From Henckelia pumila (Eukaryota; Streptophyta; Magnoliopsida; Lamiales; Gesneriaceae): a DNA stretch of 64,000 nucleotides. The translations under genes were made by a program, and so were the position numbers. This document shows, piece after piece, positions 11,009 through 22,641 of the stretch. The notes under the pieces are model-generated. The model saw only the letters and a list, made by a program, of their open reading frames with translations, made no database searches and had not been told where the DNA came from. The DNA lies in assembly GCF_033568475.1 (NCBI RefSeq), contig NC_133123.1:59775522-59839521 (forward strand). Reading direction: 5' to 3'. Each line of letters begins with the position of its first letter. Positions within the stretch are counted from its first letter, which is position 1.

Positions 11009-11271
11009 ATCTCTCCCTTTTTGATGATCACAAAACTTGATTAAATAATTGAGATAAGCAAATGCATAATTCTAGAAATACTTCGGAGCCTCCGAACTCA
11101 CTTTAGAGCGTCCGAAGTTGTCAATCGCAGCCTCCGAGCCTTACTGTGAAACCTCGGTACTAAAAATCTAATCTCAGATTAAACAATAATTAAGCATACA
11201 AGATCTAAGACTAAAAGCAATAAAAGAATTTTTTTTTTAAATGAAAAGTGTCTCGCTCGATCGGTAGGACT
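11009..11271 (-). repeat. Chimeric scrap: PPT region, LTR piece and unknown sequence
   Basis: 11009-11040 is the purine-tract end of the SIRE-like element. 11069-11137 repeats the LTR interval 10651-10719 with a few changes, including the palindrome TTCGGAGCCTCCGAA at 11082-11096. From 11138 to 11271 the sequence is AT-rich. It may be another LTR fragment (TGTGAAACCTCGG at 11145), but I cannot identify it. Confidence 0.55.
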
Positions 11272-14200
11272 CAACTTTTAAATTAAACTAAATAAAATAC
11301 GAGTTTTCAAAAAAATTTTGGCATGACCTCTCTATTTATATTATAACCCACATGTCACAGACAGCAGTCAAAAATAAAACAACCAACAATACTAAACAAT
11401 TCAGACCGAGAAACGAACGAAGACCTGAGAAGAAGATACGACAATTCAACCATCAAAATAATTAACACTTTGACATTTCCATACCCAAAGACAATCAATG
11501 AATCTTTACATTTACATTAATCCAAGAAACAAAATAAAAGACTATGAAATGTTAAAATAAACTTTTGCGGAAGACTAGCATAGGTCGAAGGGAATTTTTC
11601 GTGCCCGCATCGCAGTCCGCTCGATAGTCTTGCCCCTCAATCTCTATGAAATACTCTTCACCTGAAAACAATAAGTGTAGTGAGTCTAAAAGACTCAGCA
11701 AGAATATGGGGAGGATAACGAGTACTACGTAAATACAAGCACACACAAATTAAAAATAGCTTGATAATAAAATACCTTGTGCCCTTAGTTTGAATAAAAT
11801 GTACTTCTAAAATGAGAGAACATGAATATAACATATGCATGGCTAAGTCATGTATAATCAATGAAGCTGCATAAACTGTATCTGAATCTGTAACTGTGAA
11901 CTTAGATCCTTGATTGTGACTCTGTGATTTCGATCATGATCATGGCTATAGTGCACAATGCCGCAAGGAGGTCGAGATGAAACCCAACTCAATCTTGCCC
12001 TAAATTGGTAAGGGAGACCAGAATAGCCCCGACCCCACACAAACACATGCTAAGGTAATGAAACCCATAATGATTTGGTAAGGGAGACCAAAACTTCTTT
12101 CAACCCCACACGAACACATCAATATATAGTCACAACCATCTCACTTCGTTCAAAATTATTTATTTCCTTTATTGAATATGAGACTTAGCATGCATATGTA
12201 AATATGACGTACATGTATATGTTAATCAATAATCATGCATATGACTCACACATGGATGATCGAGATGGTGATTTAGGAACAACCCAAAGGATAGAATTCT
12301 AAACCATAAATTTGCACTTACGACAATTCGAGCGGTTTGCCCGTAAAATTTGTAACTTCATTTCTTATTCAAAAAGAGTTCCGCTTTAAAACACACTTAG
12401 AACTAAATAAAGAAGTCATCCTCGAGGTATTACTCCTATCCAAACATTTTATAAAAATCTCAATTCTGGGCAGCAACCTTATTAAATCCCAAATTCTGCA
12501 CTTCTATAATCAAATGCCTAGAACTCAACCAAAACTTAACCGAATTAATTCTCGCTTGGACCAACATATTCCCAACATCCTAGAATAATTCCCGACCCGA
12601 GCCCTAGGCCAAAACACAAGTTTAACCCCTGTTTTTTAAAAAAAAACGATTTCCGGACAGCCCACTCACTTTCCAAAAATTCTGCACAAACCTCATTTTC
12701 AAACTCAACCAAAACACATGGGTGTTTGTCTTCAAATTCCAGCCACTATCCTAGCATTAAACCAACACTTAAACTCACTCAAAACCCCCTTAAAACTCCC
12801 TTAACCCAGCTCAAACCTAGCTTAACCAAGCCATCCATACCGAGCCCCGAAAATCAAATTTTCGAAATGCACTTCAACCCCATCTCACAAGCCATTTCCA
12901 AGTCATCCTAGCTGCTACCATGTGAACTACATTCACCCATGGTAGTTCCTAAATCACCAACCAAACATCACAATCCACACAAACTGTTCGAACCCAGCAT
13001 TTACAGATAAGAAAGTTTCTGAAATTTTTTTCTTTAAAATAACAGGGCATCAATGCCAACTACAATTAAACTCAAAATCATTCCAAACTTCATCAAGTAA
13101 TTAAAATGTCATTTTCCTCAAGCATGTAAAAAAATGCAACTCACGACAGAAATGGGGAAAAAATCGAACAGGGCACTTGCTATACATTTTTGAAATAATT
13201 AAATGCAACCCTAAACCAATCAGACGACATAATAGATATACGACGTAAAGAAAATGAACCACATTCTTGCCTAAGATAAAACAGAGAAATCGAAAGGGAT
13301 AGAAATGCTAGTTCCGGTCGTTCGAAGAAACAAGGAGCTCGATTGAGCTATGGCCGACGCGAGCTGGAAAGGGGCTGAACTCGAGCTCTAACGGAGGGGA
13401 AACCAGCTTTCCCTGTACGACAATAAGAAGCTACGCCGGAGAAGAAGAAGATGGAGGAGCTGCGGCGGCCGATGAGAGGGCTGGAGCTAGAGCTGAAATC
13501 GAGCTGGGAATGAGCTTAAGATTCACGACCAGTTAGCTATGGAACAATTTCTGGAGAAGAAATGAAGGAATGGAAGCTTAAGAGAGGAAGATGCCGATGG
13601 ATTCTTGAAGGAGACGAAACAGTGGAGTGAATCGTGAGGGGCTTGTATGTGTGTGGGCGAGAGTGTGTGAGTTTTGGGGAGTAGAATTGGAGAGTAGGGT
13701 TGTGTATTTTAAATGGAATTTTTAAGGGTTAAATAAATAGAAGGAAAAATACTACACAACTCCAAAATACTATTTAGATTTTGGAATTAGAATTTAGGAG
13801 TTTAATTTGCACTGAAAAAAAAAAACAAGTTCAAAATTTTTAATTTAAAATATTAAATTGGATTTTACTAGCCCGGGATTAAAATTCTATCCTAGAATTA
13901 AAAAAAATCTGTACCTTAAATATTTTGATATCGCAGCGATAAATAAAATTTTTAAACAATTAACAGAGCAGTTAAAATAATTTAAGCAGACTAGACTAAT
14001 CGTTTAAAAGCAAATTAAATAAATACACAAGCGAAAAATAAAAATCTTTAAAATGATTTGAAAAATTAAAATTAAAAAGGATTTAAATAAATAAGTTATA
14101 CATTTAAAATAATTTAAGATAATTAATTGCTAAACTTAGGCTATTTAAAATAAATAAGTTGAACACTCGAAAATATTTAAACAACTAAGATAAACAATTA

Positions 14201-14500
14201 AATTTATTTAAAAGAATAACCTAAATAATTAAAATCATTTTAATAAGCAAACTTAAACTTTAAAAATATTAAAAACAAATAATTTGCACAATAAAATCGT
14301 TTAGAAAAATAAACTTAAACAATAATAAAAAAACATTAATTAAATAGTTAGTAAAATAAAATAATTGAATAAATAATAAAAATGTTTTATTAGCACATAG
14401 TTCAAATAAAGAATTTAAATCAATTAAACCTAAAAATAATAATCATAATATTTATTAAATTAATGCATGTAATTTAGTAAATTGGATTTTAGGCGTCACA
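11272..14500 (-). repeat. 3' LTR of the LARD-like element
   Basis: Sequence from about 11272 aligns by eye with 44547-47808 almost throughout, including a GC-richer stretch at 13320-13620 with repeated GAGCT motifs and a very AT-rich tail. It ends TTAGGCGTCACA at 14500. The first about 16 bp found in the other LTR (TGAAACGACC...) are missing or replaced here, so the outer edge is damaged. Short open frames inside it are antisense or chance frames. Confidence 0.82.
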
Positions 14501-14540
14501 ATTCCTTCTCCACTTGAATGGAATTTTGTCCTCGGAATTC
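14501..14540 (-). promoter_or_regulatory. Polypurine tract and gypsy-type internal end beside the LARD 3' LTR
   Basis: Read on the minus strand, this is a GAATTCCGAGGACAAAATTC-like stretch followed by a purine-rich GTGGAGAAGGAAT, then the LTR start TGTGACGCC. The 'GAGGACAAAATTC' block before the purine tract is typical of plant gypsy elements. It suggests the LARD-like element derives from a gypsy ancestor that lost its genes. Confidence 0.65.
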
Positions 14541-14973
14541 AAGTCTTACTAACTAGGTTCGAATACCTTAGACCAAATCAACACTAAATTTTATAACTTT
14601 GCACTTACATGAGTTGACCCAAATTAGTTTTCGCTGCGCACTCTGATGCTTACTGATATCTATATCATCAAGGACCTGACTAACTCTTATTCCAATATAA
14701 AAGTTACAATTCTTACATCATCCCAAGTGGTCCTATCCTCAATGAAATTCTATCACTCATCAAATTTACTACCAATCTAAATTTACAAACTCAGAAACGT
14801 CATCTTACTGCAACTTATAAGTTCTACAACTTAAAAATTCTTAGACCTTCATGTTATTGCACAACCTACATTTTGCTAACCTTATATCCTACGTCGGGAT
14901 TCCAAGCAATATAGTCCATTAAACCATTAAATAGTTTATGTCGACCTCGAACATAACTTAAAAACATTCTAAC
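14501..14973 (-). other. LARD internal region, part 1 (before the Gypsy-B insertion)
   Basis: Non-coding sequence matching 47809-48278. It stops at the target-site copy ctaac (14969-14973) and resumes after Gypsy-B at 41917. Confidence 0.8.
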
Positions 14974-15490
14974 TGTAGTGACTCTGCATGGAATCACCTA
15001 CTAACTGGCAACTAATAACATGCATTAAACTTAATACAGCAAAATTCTTAAACAGAGTAAAAACGTGCGGAAATATAATCCATACTTTACATAACAGCTT
15101 AGTAAAACATATCCAAGCTTAGATCTGTAGTGATACAACCATATTGAAATGCTTAAAATAAACTGTATAAAACATTTATACAGCTAAACAAATCTTGCTG
15201 TATAAAATCCCTTGAAAAGCTCTGGCTCCCTAATCTTGCCTTGAGATACCGGCTCCGTCCATCCTGCGACCTGCCCCGTGGAATGGGTGTCCAAGATAAC
15301 AACTAGGACGTGAGCGCTAACACCCAGTACATAAATATGAGTAAACATATGTATATGATGCATGCAACATGATGACTGGTAAAGGGTCATCCGAAAAGTC
15401 ATGCTCAGTACCGGCGCCACATGAGTGCTGCCACCGCATGGATCAACCTCTGGGTGCAACCACACTCGTCTAATACACCAGAGTAGTCAG
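14974..15490 (-). repeat. Gypsy-B 3' LTR, distal part
   Basis: Matches 30915-31432 of the other LTR nearly base for base. It is interrupted after gtcag (15486-15490) by Gypsy-A. The antisense open frame inside it (15184-15465) also appears in the other LTR but is LTR sequence, not a gene. Confidence 0.9.
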
Positions 15491-17902
15491 TGTAAGGTCC
15501 AAATCCACTAAACTCACTTACGATGATTTTAAAATAATTTTTATGATTTTATGCCATAAATTGTTTAAGTTATGATTTAATGATTATGGTTTCATGATAT
15601 AATTATTTTATGTTTAACGCTTTCGATTAAGTTAATGTTTTCAGGTCGAGTTTGATTTTGGAATCATGGGACGAGGCTAACCTACGAACGAGATGATAGA
15701 GCGTATTTTTACGAACATTTTAAGTATAATATTGATATGTTTTTGATGCATGAGCCGGGGGATGGTATTTTTATCAAACGAGTCGGGACGGGTGACTGAC
15801 TGCATTTTAGAGATGAACACACATTATGTATTGAATGATCATTATCCTATCTATCTACCCGATTCCCCACCCCATTACTTCCCATGTCCCCTTGTTCCCT
15901 TGACTCTCTCTTCTTCCCTATCCTCTACACGATTCTTTCCCCTTCTCTCCATTCTATCATCTTCTCCTTCTTGTTTCTTTATTGAACCTTCACGATTCTT
16001 CAAGAAAGTCACAAGCCAAAGTTCCAAATCTCGTTCTTGGTGTGGTTAGCTCGTTGCCAAGAATCCGAATCAACTTCGTTTTCATTTCAAGGCAAGTACA
16101 AATTTAAAATATTTTGAAACCCATTCAAGCTATTATGTATTTTGATATGAATTGTTGTGTGTTGAAATATGTATGCATGATTTTCATGAATTTCAAGAGC
16201 ATGAAGTTATGATTTTACGAGATCGTGAAGCGCAGGTTGTTCTTGTCAAGTACTTGAGTTGATTCAATAGGTTCATGTTCTTTTAAGATTTTAATATTTT
16301 GAAGTTAGTTAAACCATGTTCAATTACAAGAAAATGAGCTTTGATGATTTATGTAGTTAGGATTTTGAATAAAAGAAGTTTATGTTTGAAGTTTGAAGTG
16401 TTGAAATTGTGTTTGGTGGCACCGGATTACTTATAATTATTATGATTTTGAGGATAACAATTAGGGTATTAATCTAAATGATATGAGGCCAATTCTATTT
16501 GAAAGCTAGCTTATTTATCTACAACTTTCATGTTTTGAGTTTTGTCAAAATAATTTTGGAAGATTGGTCAAAATCACCCCAAAGTGTGTAGAGTGTTTTG
16601 ATTTCCCGGCAGTGACACATTTGGGGAGAATGAGCATAAACTTTTACTGCAAACTCCAATTGAGGTGAGGTTTTCGGAATTAGAAAGAAATGATCCAGAG
16701 CTACAACTTTCATGTTTACCACTTTTTCAAATTTTGACTTAAAAATAGAGTTTCAGAGCGAGGAAGATGAACCATTTGCGCAGGTCAGGCGCGCCCGCGC
16801 CTAGAAGTTGAGCGGCCGCGCCTTTCCTTCGAAATTCATGATTTGTTTATGTTATTTTAGGGTCCTAAATTCATGATTATGATCTTCAAAGTCTTATAAA
16901 ATATATTTAAGAGTTTCTATGTAAAGAGTTTCAAGTTTTAAGTCAAGAACGACAAGAACGACTTACGTGGATCGATTGCGCTATGTGATGCATGTAAATG
17001 TCTAAGTTTCATTCATGAAACCTATGTTCAATATGAAAGTATGATTTTTATCATATATGACATGCATGAAGTAATGGAGTAAAGTTTTATGTTCATGAAA
17101 TGAAAGTTATGACGGAATTTACGATAAAACAATGATGTTTCATAATGAATGAAATGATATGATGAATGATGTTAAGATGAAGCATGATATGATATGTTGA
17201 TGCATGAAAAGATTTTGATGTCTTATGTGTCTTTGTGGTGGCAAACACGGGATTGGTGCTCCGGTTTGGGCTCCGGAGAGGGCCTTTCCAAACATGGCTC
17301 ATGAGACAGATAAGTACACGGGACTGGTGCTCCGGGATGAGCTCCGAAGAGGGCCTTTCCAAAGAACGAATGTTATGAGGCTTAGTGCCATATGCTTGTT
17401 GATCAACAAGAAAAGGATGAATGTGCCCATTATGACGGTTGCCACAATTTCGCATAATTCGTCACCAAATGATGAGTTTATGTATGTTATGTTACGTTTA
17501 AATGATATTTGAAATCTCACGATTTTTACTGCATATACTTGCTGAGTCTTTAGACTCACTATACTTGAATGATGCAGGTAATGAGGATGACATTTATGCA
17601 TATGCCGACGAGTTTAATGTCGGACATGAAGAAGAGCAAGGAGTCGGACCGGCGGGCGATGCATGAGTGTGTTATGTGTTGAGTGTGATATGCTATGTCT
17701 TGAGCTATTTGCAACTTTATGATGTATTTTAAGGTTGTAAACAAGTTTTATAAATTTTAAGGTTTGGATTTGGTTTGTAAATTATTCTGAAATGTTTTAA
17801 GTAAGGTTTGATGTATGCATACATCTTTCAAAAAATTTATTTTCCGCGTTATTGTAAGGTTATGTTAGTTTTGTAACATCTTCATCGGTTGAGGGTGTTA
17901 CA
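15491..17902 (+). repeat. Gypsy-A 5' LTR (2412 bp)
   Basis: Starts TGTAAGGTCCAAATCC and ends GGGTGTTACA, directly before the primer-binding site. It is nearly identical to 22637-25049, with scattered substitutions. It contains a 71-bp-spaced duplicated segment (17245-17363, 'GGTGCTCCGG...GAGAGGGCCTTTCC'). The open frames inside it have a twin in the other LTR and are not genes. Confidence 0.95.
17245..17363 (+). repeat. Internal duplication in Gypsy-A LTR
   Basis: Two copies of a roughly 48-bp block starting ACACGGGA.TGGTGCTCCGG and ending GAGAGGGCCTTTCC, at 17245 and 17316 (period 71). The same pair is at 24391 and 24462 in the 3' LTR, so the duplication predates this insertion. Confidence 0.8.
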
Positions 17903-17905
17903 GTT

Positions 17906-17919
17906 TGGTATCAGAGCAG
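17906..17919 (+). promoter_or_regulatory. Primer-binding site of Gypsy-A (tRNA-iMet)
   Basis: TTGGTATCAGAGCAG lies 2-3 bases after the 5' LTR and complements the 3' end of plant initiator tRNA-Met, which would prime minus-strand synthesis. Between it and gag (17920-18117) is a short leader without other features. Confidence 0.9.
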
Positions 17920-18117
17920 TTCGCTCTGGGTTTTCTTGAAACATTCATGCATACTCGCGACGACTCCAACGCTCCGTCTTCATGTCTGTAAGTTATGATG
18001 TTTATTCGATTATGTGTATGATAATGCGATGAGATATTGTATGCATGTTACATGTTAAAGTATATTTACGTATTGAATCGTGACTGAGCGGTGTGGATAA
18101 TATTGAACTTTAGGACT

Positions 18118-21100
18118 ATGGCATCACGTAGGGGAAATAACACCAACGCCAACGCCAATGCCGCTAACAACAACCATAATGATTGCGGGCCAGATAGTGA
18201 GAACAATCAAAACAACCAGTTTTTGGCGGGATTAACTGCTCTGCTTCAAGAGCAAAGCCGTGCTCAGGGAGCTCAAACCCAACAGTTGCTTCAAGCCCAG
18301 ACATCTAATGCCGGAAATAACCATCCTGCGGCTAATCAAAACCCTATCTACAAAAGGTTCTTATAGTTGGGACCACCTGAGTTCAAAGGAGAGACTGATC
18401 CTTTGATTGCGGAACAATGGTTCCAAGCTATGGAGACTGCTTTTGAATTCATGCAGATCACGGATGCGGATAGATTGAGATGTGCTACCTATATGTTCCG
18501 TGATGACGCTCGTATTTGGTGGAATGGAGCCAAAGCAGCGTTGAACCTAACCACCCTTACTTGGAATGGATTCAAGGATGTGTTCTACGGCAAATATTTC
18601 ACGGTGAGCACCCGAAACAGGTTGGCTAGAGAGTTTTTGGAGATCCGCCAAGGAAACATGTCAATTGCGGAGTATGTAAAGAAGTTTGAAAGGGGAAGAT
18701 ACTTTGTACCGATGATTTTTGGTGATCCTGCTGAAGAGTTGAAACACTTTACAGAAGGGTTGAATGCCTTCATCAGAAAGGATGTTAGACTAAGTGGAGC
18801 GAAAAATTACAAAGAAGCGGTAGATCAGGCCATGCTGTCCGAAAAGGACAGAAACGATATTATCAGAGAGTCACAGGCAAAGAGATCTAACTATCAGGGT
18901 CGAGACCAACAAGGAAATTCTAATAGAAAGAGGCCGTACCAAGCCCCTTCCCAACACCGACCGTACCAACAACAACAGCCTCGACCTCAAGGGCAGAAAC
19001 AGTTGGCTCTGCCAGCACCAAAACCGGCAAATGCACCAACAGCTTGTCAAAAATGTGAAAAACTTCATTCAGGCCAATGTATGATGGGAACTGGTGTATG
19101 TTACTTGTGCAAACAACCAGGACATTTTGCAAAGGAATGTCCCCAACAAAGAGGACCGGTCAAAGGCCGAGTGTTTGCCATGACTCATGAGCAAGTGGAC
19201 ACAAACTCAGCCATCGTCACAGGTATGATTAATGTTTCCAGTATTCCTGCTCATATCTTAATTGATACTGGAGCTACACATTCATTCATATCTGTTGAAT
19301 TTGTTAATAAATCGGGTTTGGTACCAGATAAGTCAATTTCGGGGTTTAGTATATCTTTGCCTTCAGGGGGAGAATTGAGTAGTGATTTGATTATCAGAGG
19401 ATGCAGTATACAGATGCAAGGTCATGAGTTGTATGCTGATCTTATTATCCTCAAAATGTCGGACTTTGACGTGATATTTGGTATGGATTGGTTGTCTTGT
19501 TATGAGGCTACCATAGACTGTAAACGGAGGACGGTTTCCTTGAAAACTAAGGATGGAGAAACGTTTCTATTCCATGCCACACCGAAAAATAATTCATCTC
19601 TTTTAATTTCAGTAGGTAAGGCATGGCAACTGTTGAATAAAGGATGTGAAGGTTTCCTCGCAAGTGTCACTTGCGACCAAGAATTACCTCGACCGAACCT
19701 TGAAGACGTCGAGGTAGTGAGAGATTTCCCAGAAGTAGTTCCTGATGATATTGCAGGATTACCTCCAGCTAGGGAGGTAGAATTTGGAATTAAATTAATG
19801 CCCGGAACCCAACCAGCTTCCAAAGCACTATACAGATTAGCACCAACTGAAATGAAAGAATTGAAGGAGCAACTACAAGAGCTACTCAATAAAGGCTTTA
19901 TTAGACCGAGTATATCGCCTTGGGGTGCACCGGTATTGTTTGTCAAGAAGAAAGATGGGTCTATGAGACTGTGCATCGATTATAGAGAGCTGAATCGAGT
20001 AACAGTGAAGAACAAATATCCACTGCCAAGGATTGATGATTTGTTTGATCAGTTACAAGGGGCAGTAGTATTCTCCAAGATCGATTTGAGATCAGGTTAT
20101 CACCAATTGAAGGTGAAAGATGAAGATATTCATAAGACGGCTTTCAGGACTCGTTATGGCCACTACGAGTTTTTAGTCATGCCATTTGGAGATACCAATG
20201 CACCGAAAGTATTCATGGATCTTATGAACATAGTGTTTCAGCCTTTCTTAGATCAGTTTGTCATAGTATTCATAGATGACATACTGATTTACTCTCGTAG
20301 TTCAGATGAGCATCGTCAGCATCTAACTACAGTCTTGCAGATTCTGAAAGAAAAACAATTGTTTGCTAAGTTCAGTAAGTGTGAATTTTGACTGGAACAG
20401 ATTGCATTTTTGGGTCACATAGTTTCGGCTAAGGGAATAGAGGTTGATCCAGCAAAGATAGAAGCAATTAAAAATTGGGTTACTCCAAAAAATGCTACAA
20501 AGATACGGAGTTTCTTGGGATTAGCGGGTTACTATAGGAGATTCATTCAGGATTTCTCCAAGATAGCACTGCCACTAACGTCATTAACTCGCAAAAGTGT
20601 GAAGTTTGAATGGTCTAATCAGTGTGAGAAAAGCTTTTTAGTGTTAAATAAAAAGTTGATGACAGCACCATTACTAGCCATACCAGAAGGAACAGGTCGA
20701 TTTGTAATTTATACAGATGCTTCCAAGAGTGGATTAAGGGCTGTCTTGATGCAATATGGAAAGGTGATAGCATATGCTTCACGACAGTTGAAGATTCATG
20801 AAAAGAATTACCCTACCCATGAACTTGAATTGGCAGCAGTTGTCTTCGCACTCAAACTATGGAGACATTACCTTTATGATGAGAAGTGTCAGATTTTCAC
20901 TGATCATAAGAGTTTGAAGTACTTCTTCACCCAGAAGGAGTTGAACATGAGGCAGAGAAGATGGCTCGAATTGGTGAAAGATTATGACTGTAATATTAGC
21001 TACCATCCGGGTAAAGCTAATGTAGTAGCAGATGCTTTGAGTCGTAAATCTGCAACCTTGAACAGAATGACAACTCAACAAGAGTTAATTGCAGATTTTG

Positions 21101-22641
21101 AACGACTCAGATTGGAAGTAGTTGAGCCGATGGAAGTTTGTGCCCTATCAGCCTTAACAATGGTTCCAAGTTTGCTCGACAAGATTCGAACAGGTCAGGC
21201 TTCAAACCAACAATTATTAACTTGGAAACTTAAAGATGAAGCTAAAGGGGGTGCATTGTATACAGTGAAGGATGGGATCGTGCATCACAAAGGGCGAAAG
21301 TGGGTACCAGTAGTAGATTCACTGAGGGAAGATGTGATGACTGAGGCTCACACTGTACCATATTCTATTCATCCAGGGAGTACAAAGATGTTCAAGGATT
21401 TACAGATGCTATACTGGTGGCCAGGTATGAAGAAAGACATCGTTAAGTTTGTTAGCGAATGTTTGACATGTTAACAGGTCAAAGTTGAACATCAAAGGCC
21501 AGCAGGACTTCTGAAACCATTACACATTCCCACTTGGAAATGGGAAGATGTCACAATGGACTTTGTGATTGGACTGCCAATTACACAACGAAGAATGAAT
21601 TCAATATGGATAATAGTTTACAGGTTGACGAAGTCAGCTCACTTTTTACCAGTTAGAAACAACTTCTCGATGAATCAATATGCAGAGTTGTATATTCGAG
21701 AGGTAGTTAGATTGCATGGAGTTCCAGCAAGGATAGTCTCTGACAGGGATCCCAGGTTCACATCAAACTTTTGGAAGAGTCTACATCATGGATTGGGGAC
21801 AAAGTTATCCTTCAGTACAGCTTTTCATCCACAAACAGATGGACAATCTGAGCGAGTGATTCAGATACTGGAGTATTTACTTAGGGCTTGCATGATTGAC
21901 TTCGGAGGAAATTGGGAATCGAAGTTGCCTTTAGTGGAGTTCACATATAACAATAGTTATCAAGCTACTATTGGAATGACTCCTTATGAGGCTTTGTATG
22001 AGAGAAAGTGTAGGACTCCATTGCATTGGGATGAAGTGGGAGAAAGAGCTGTATTGGGACCAGAAATAGTGCAACAGACAATCGACATGATAGCAAAAGT
22101 CAAGGACAGAATGTTGACAGCACAGAGTCGACAGAAAAGCTACGCCGATAATTGACGTAGAGACTTGGAGTTTCAGGTAGGTGATCATGTGTTCTTGAAA
22201 GTGTCACCTTGGAAAGGAGTTTTGAGATTTGGGAAGAAAGGAAAGCTGAGTCCGAGATATATAGGGCCTTTCGAGATCCTAGACAAGATTGGAGAAAGAG
22301 CCTATCGATTGGCATTGCCTCCAAATCTAGAAGGAGTACACGACGTCTTCCATGTCTCAATGTTGAGGAAGTATATCTCAAATCCTTCCCATGTCATTCT
22401 TCATGAACCAGTTCAGTGGACGCCAGACTTGTCATATGAAGAGGTACCTATCCAAATTTTGGATACACAAGTCCGGAAGTTGAGAAACAAAGAGATCAAG
22501 ATGGTAAAGGTCTTATGGCGCAATCAATTAGTGGAAGAGGCTACTTGGGAGACTGAACAAGATATGCGTAGCCGATACCCAAAATTATTTGGTGAGTCGA
22601 ATTTTGAGGACAAAATTCTTTTAAAGAGGGTAGAGTTGTAA
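18118..22641 (+). pseudogene. Gypsy-A gag-pol polyprotein with four in-frame stops
   Basis: One reading frame runs from ATG 18118 (MASRRGNN) to TAA 22639-22641, about 1,507 codons, with no frameshift. Order: Gag; zinc knuckle [14 protein letters not shown] (19099-19140); protease [10 protein letters not shown] (about 19258); RT with FIDDILIYS (about 20272); RNase H ([17 protein letters not shown]); integrase HHCC end (FVSECLTC) and DDE core (MDFVIGLP, SDRDPRFTS, TDGQSERV); then a chromodomain-like tail (EATWETEQDM). RT before integrase marks Ty3/gypsy, and the tail marks a chromovirus. Stops at 18364 (TAG), 20389 (TGA), 21472 (TAA) and 22153 (TGA) inactivate it. A chromodomain-type tail usually steers integration into heterochromatin. 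The final stop codon lies within the first bases of the 3' LTR. Confidence 0.94.
22622..22636 (+). promoter_or_regulatory. Polypurine tract of Gypsy-A
   Basis: AAAGAGGGTAGAGT directly precedes the 3' LTR start TGTAAGG and overlaps the last codons of the polyprotein, an economical arrangement common in plant gypsy elements. Confidence 0.85.

Noticed and set aside
15184..15465. Antisense open frame of 93 codons, with a twin at 31134-31406
   Set aside because: It is duplicated only because both are LTRs of Gypsy-B; no domain and no independent support.
17093..17601. Overlapping frames in the Gypsy-A LTR, repeated at 24239-24652
   Set aside because: Present in both LTRs by copying; they lie over the LTR's 71-bp duplication and on both strands, with no protein family resemblance.
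18118..22641. Endogenous plant pararetrovirus instead of gypsy
   Set aside because: Two LTRs, an integrase with a chromodomain-like tail, a purine tract and a 5-bp target duplication are present; pararetroviruses lack integrase and LTRs.
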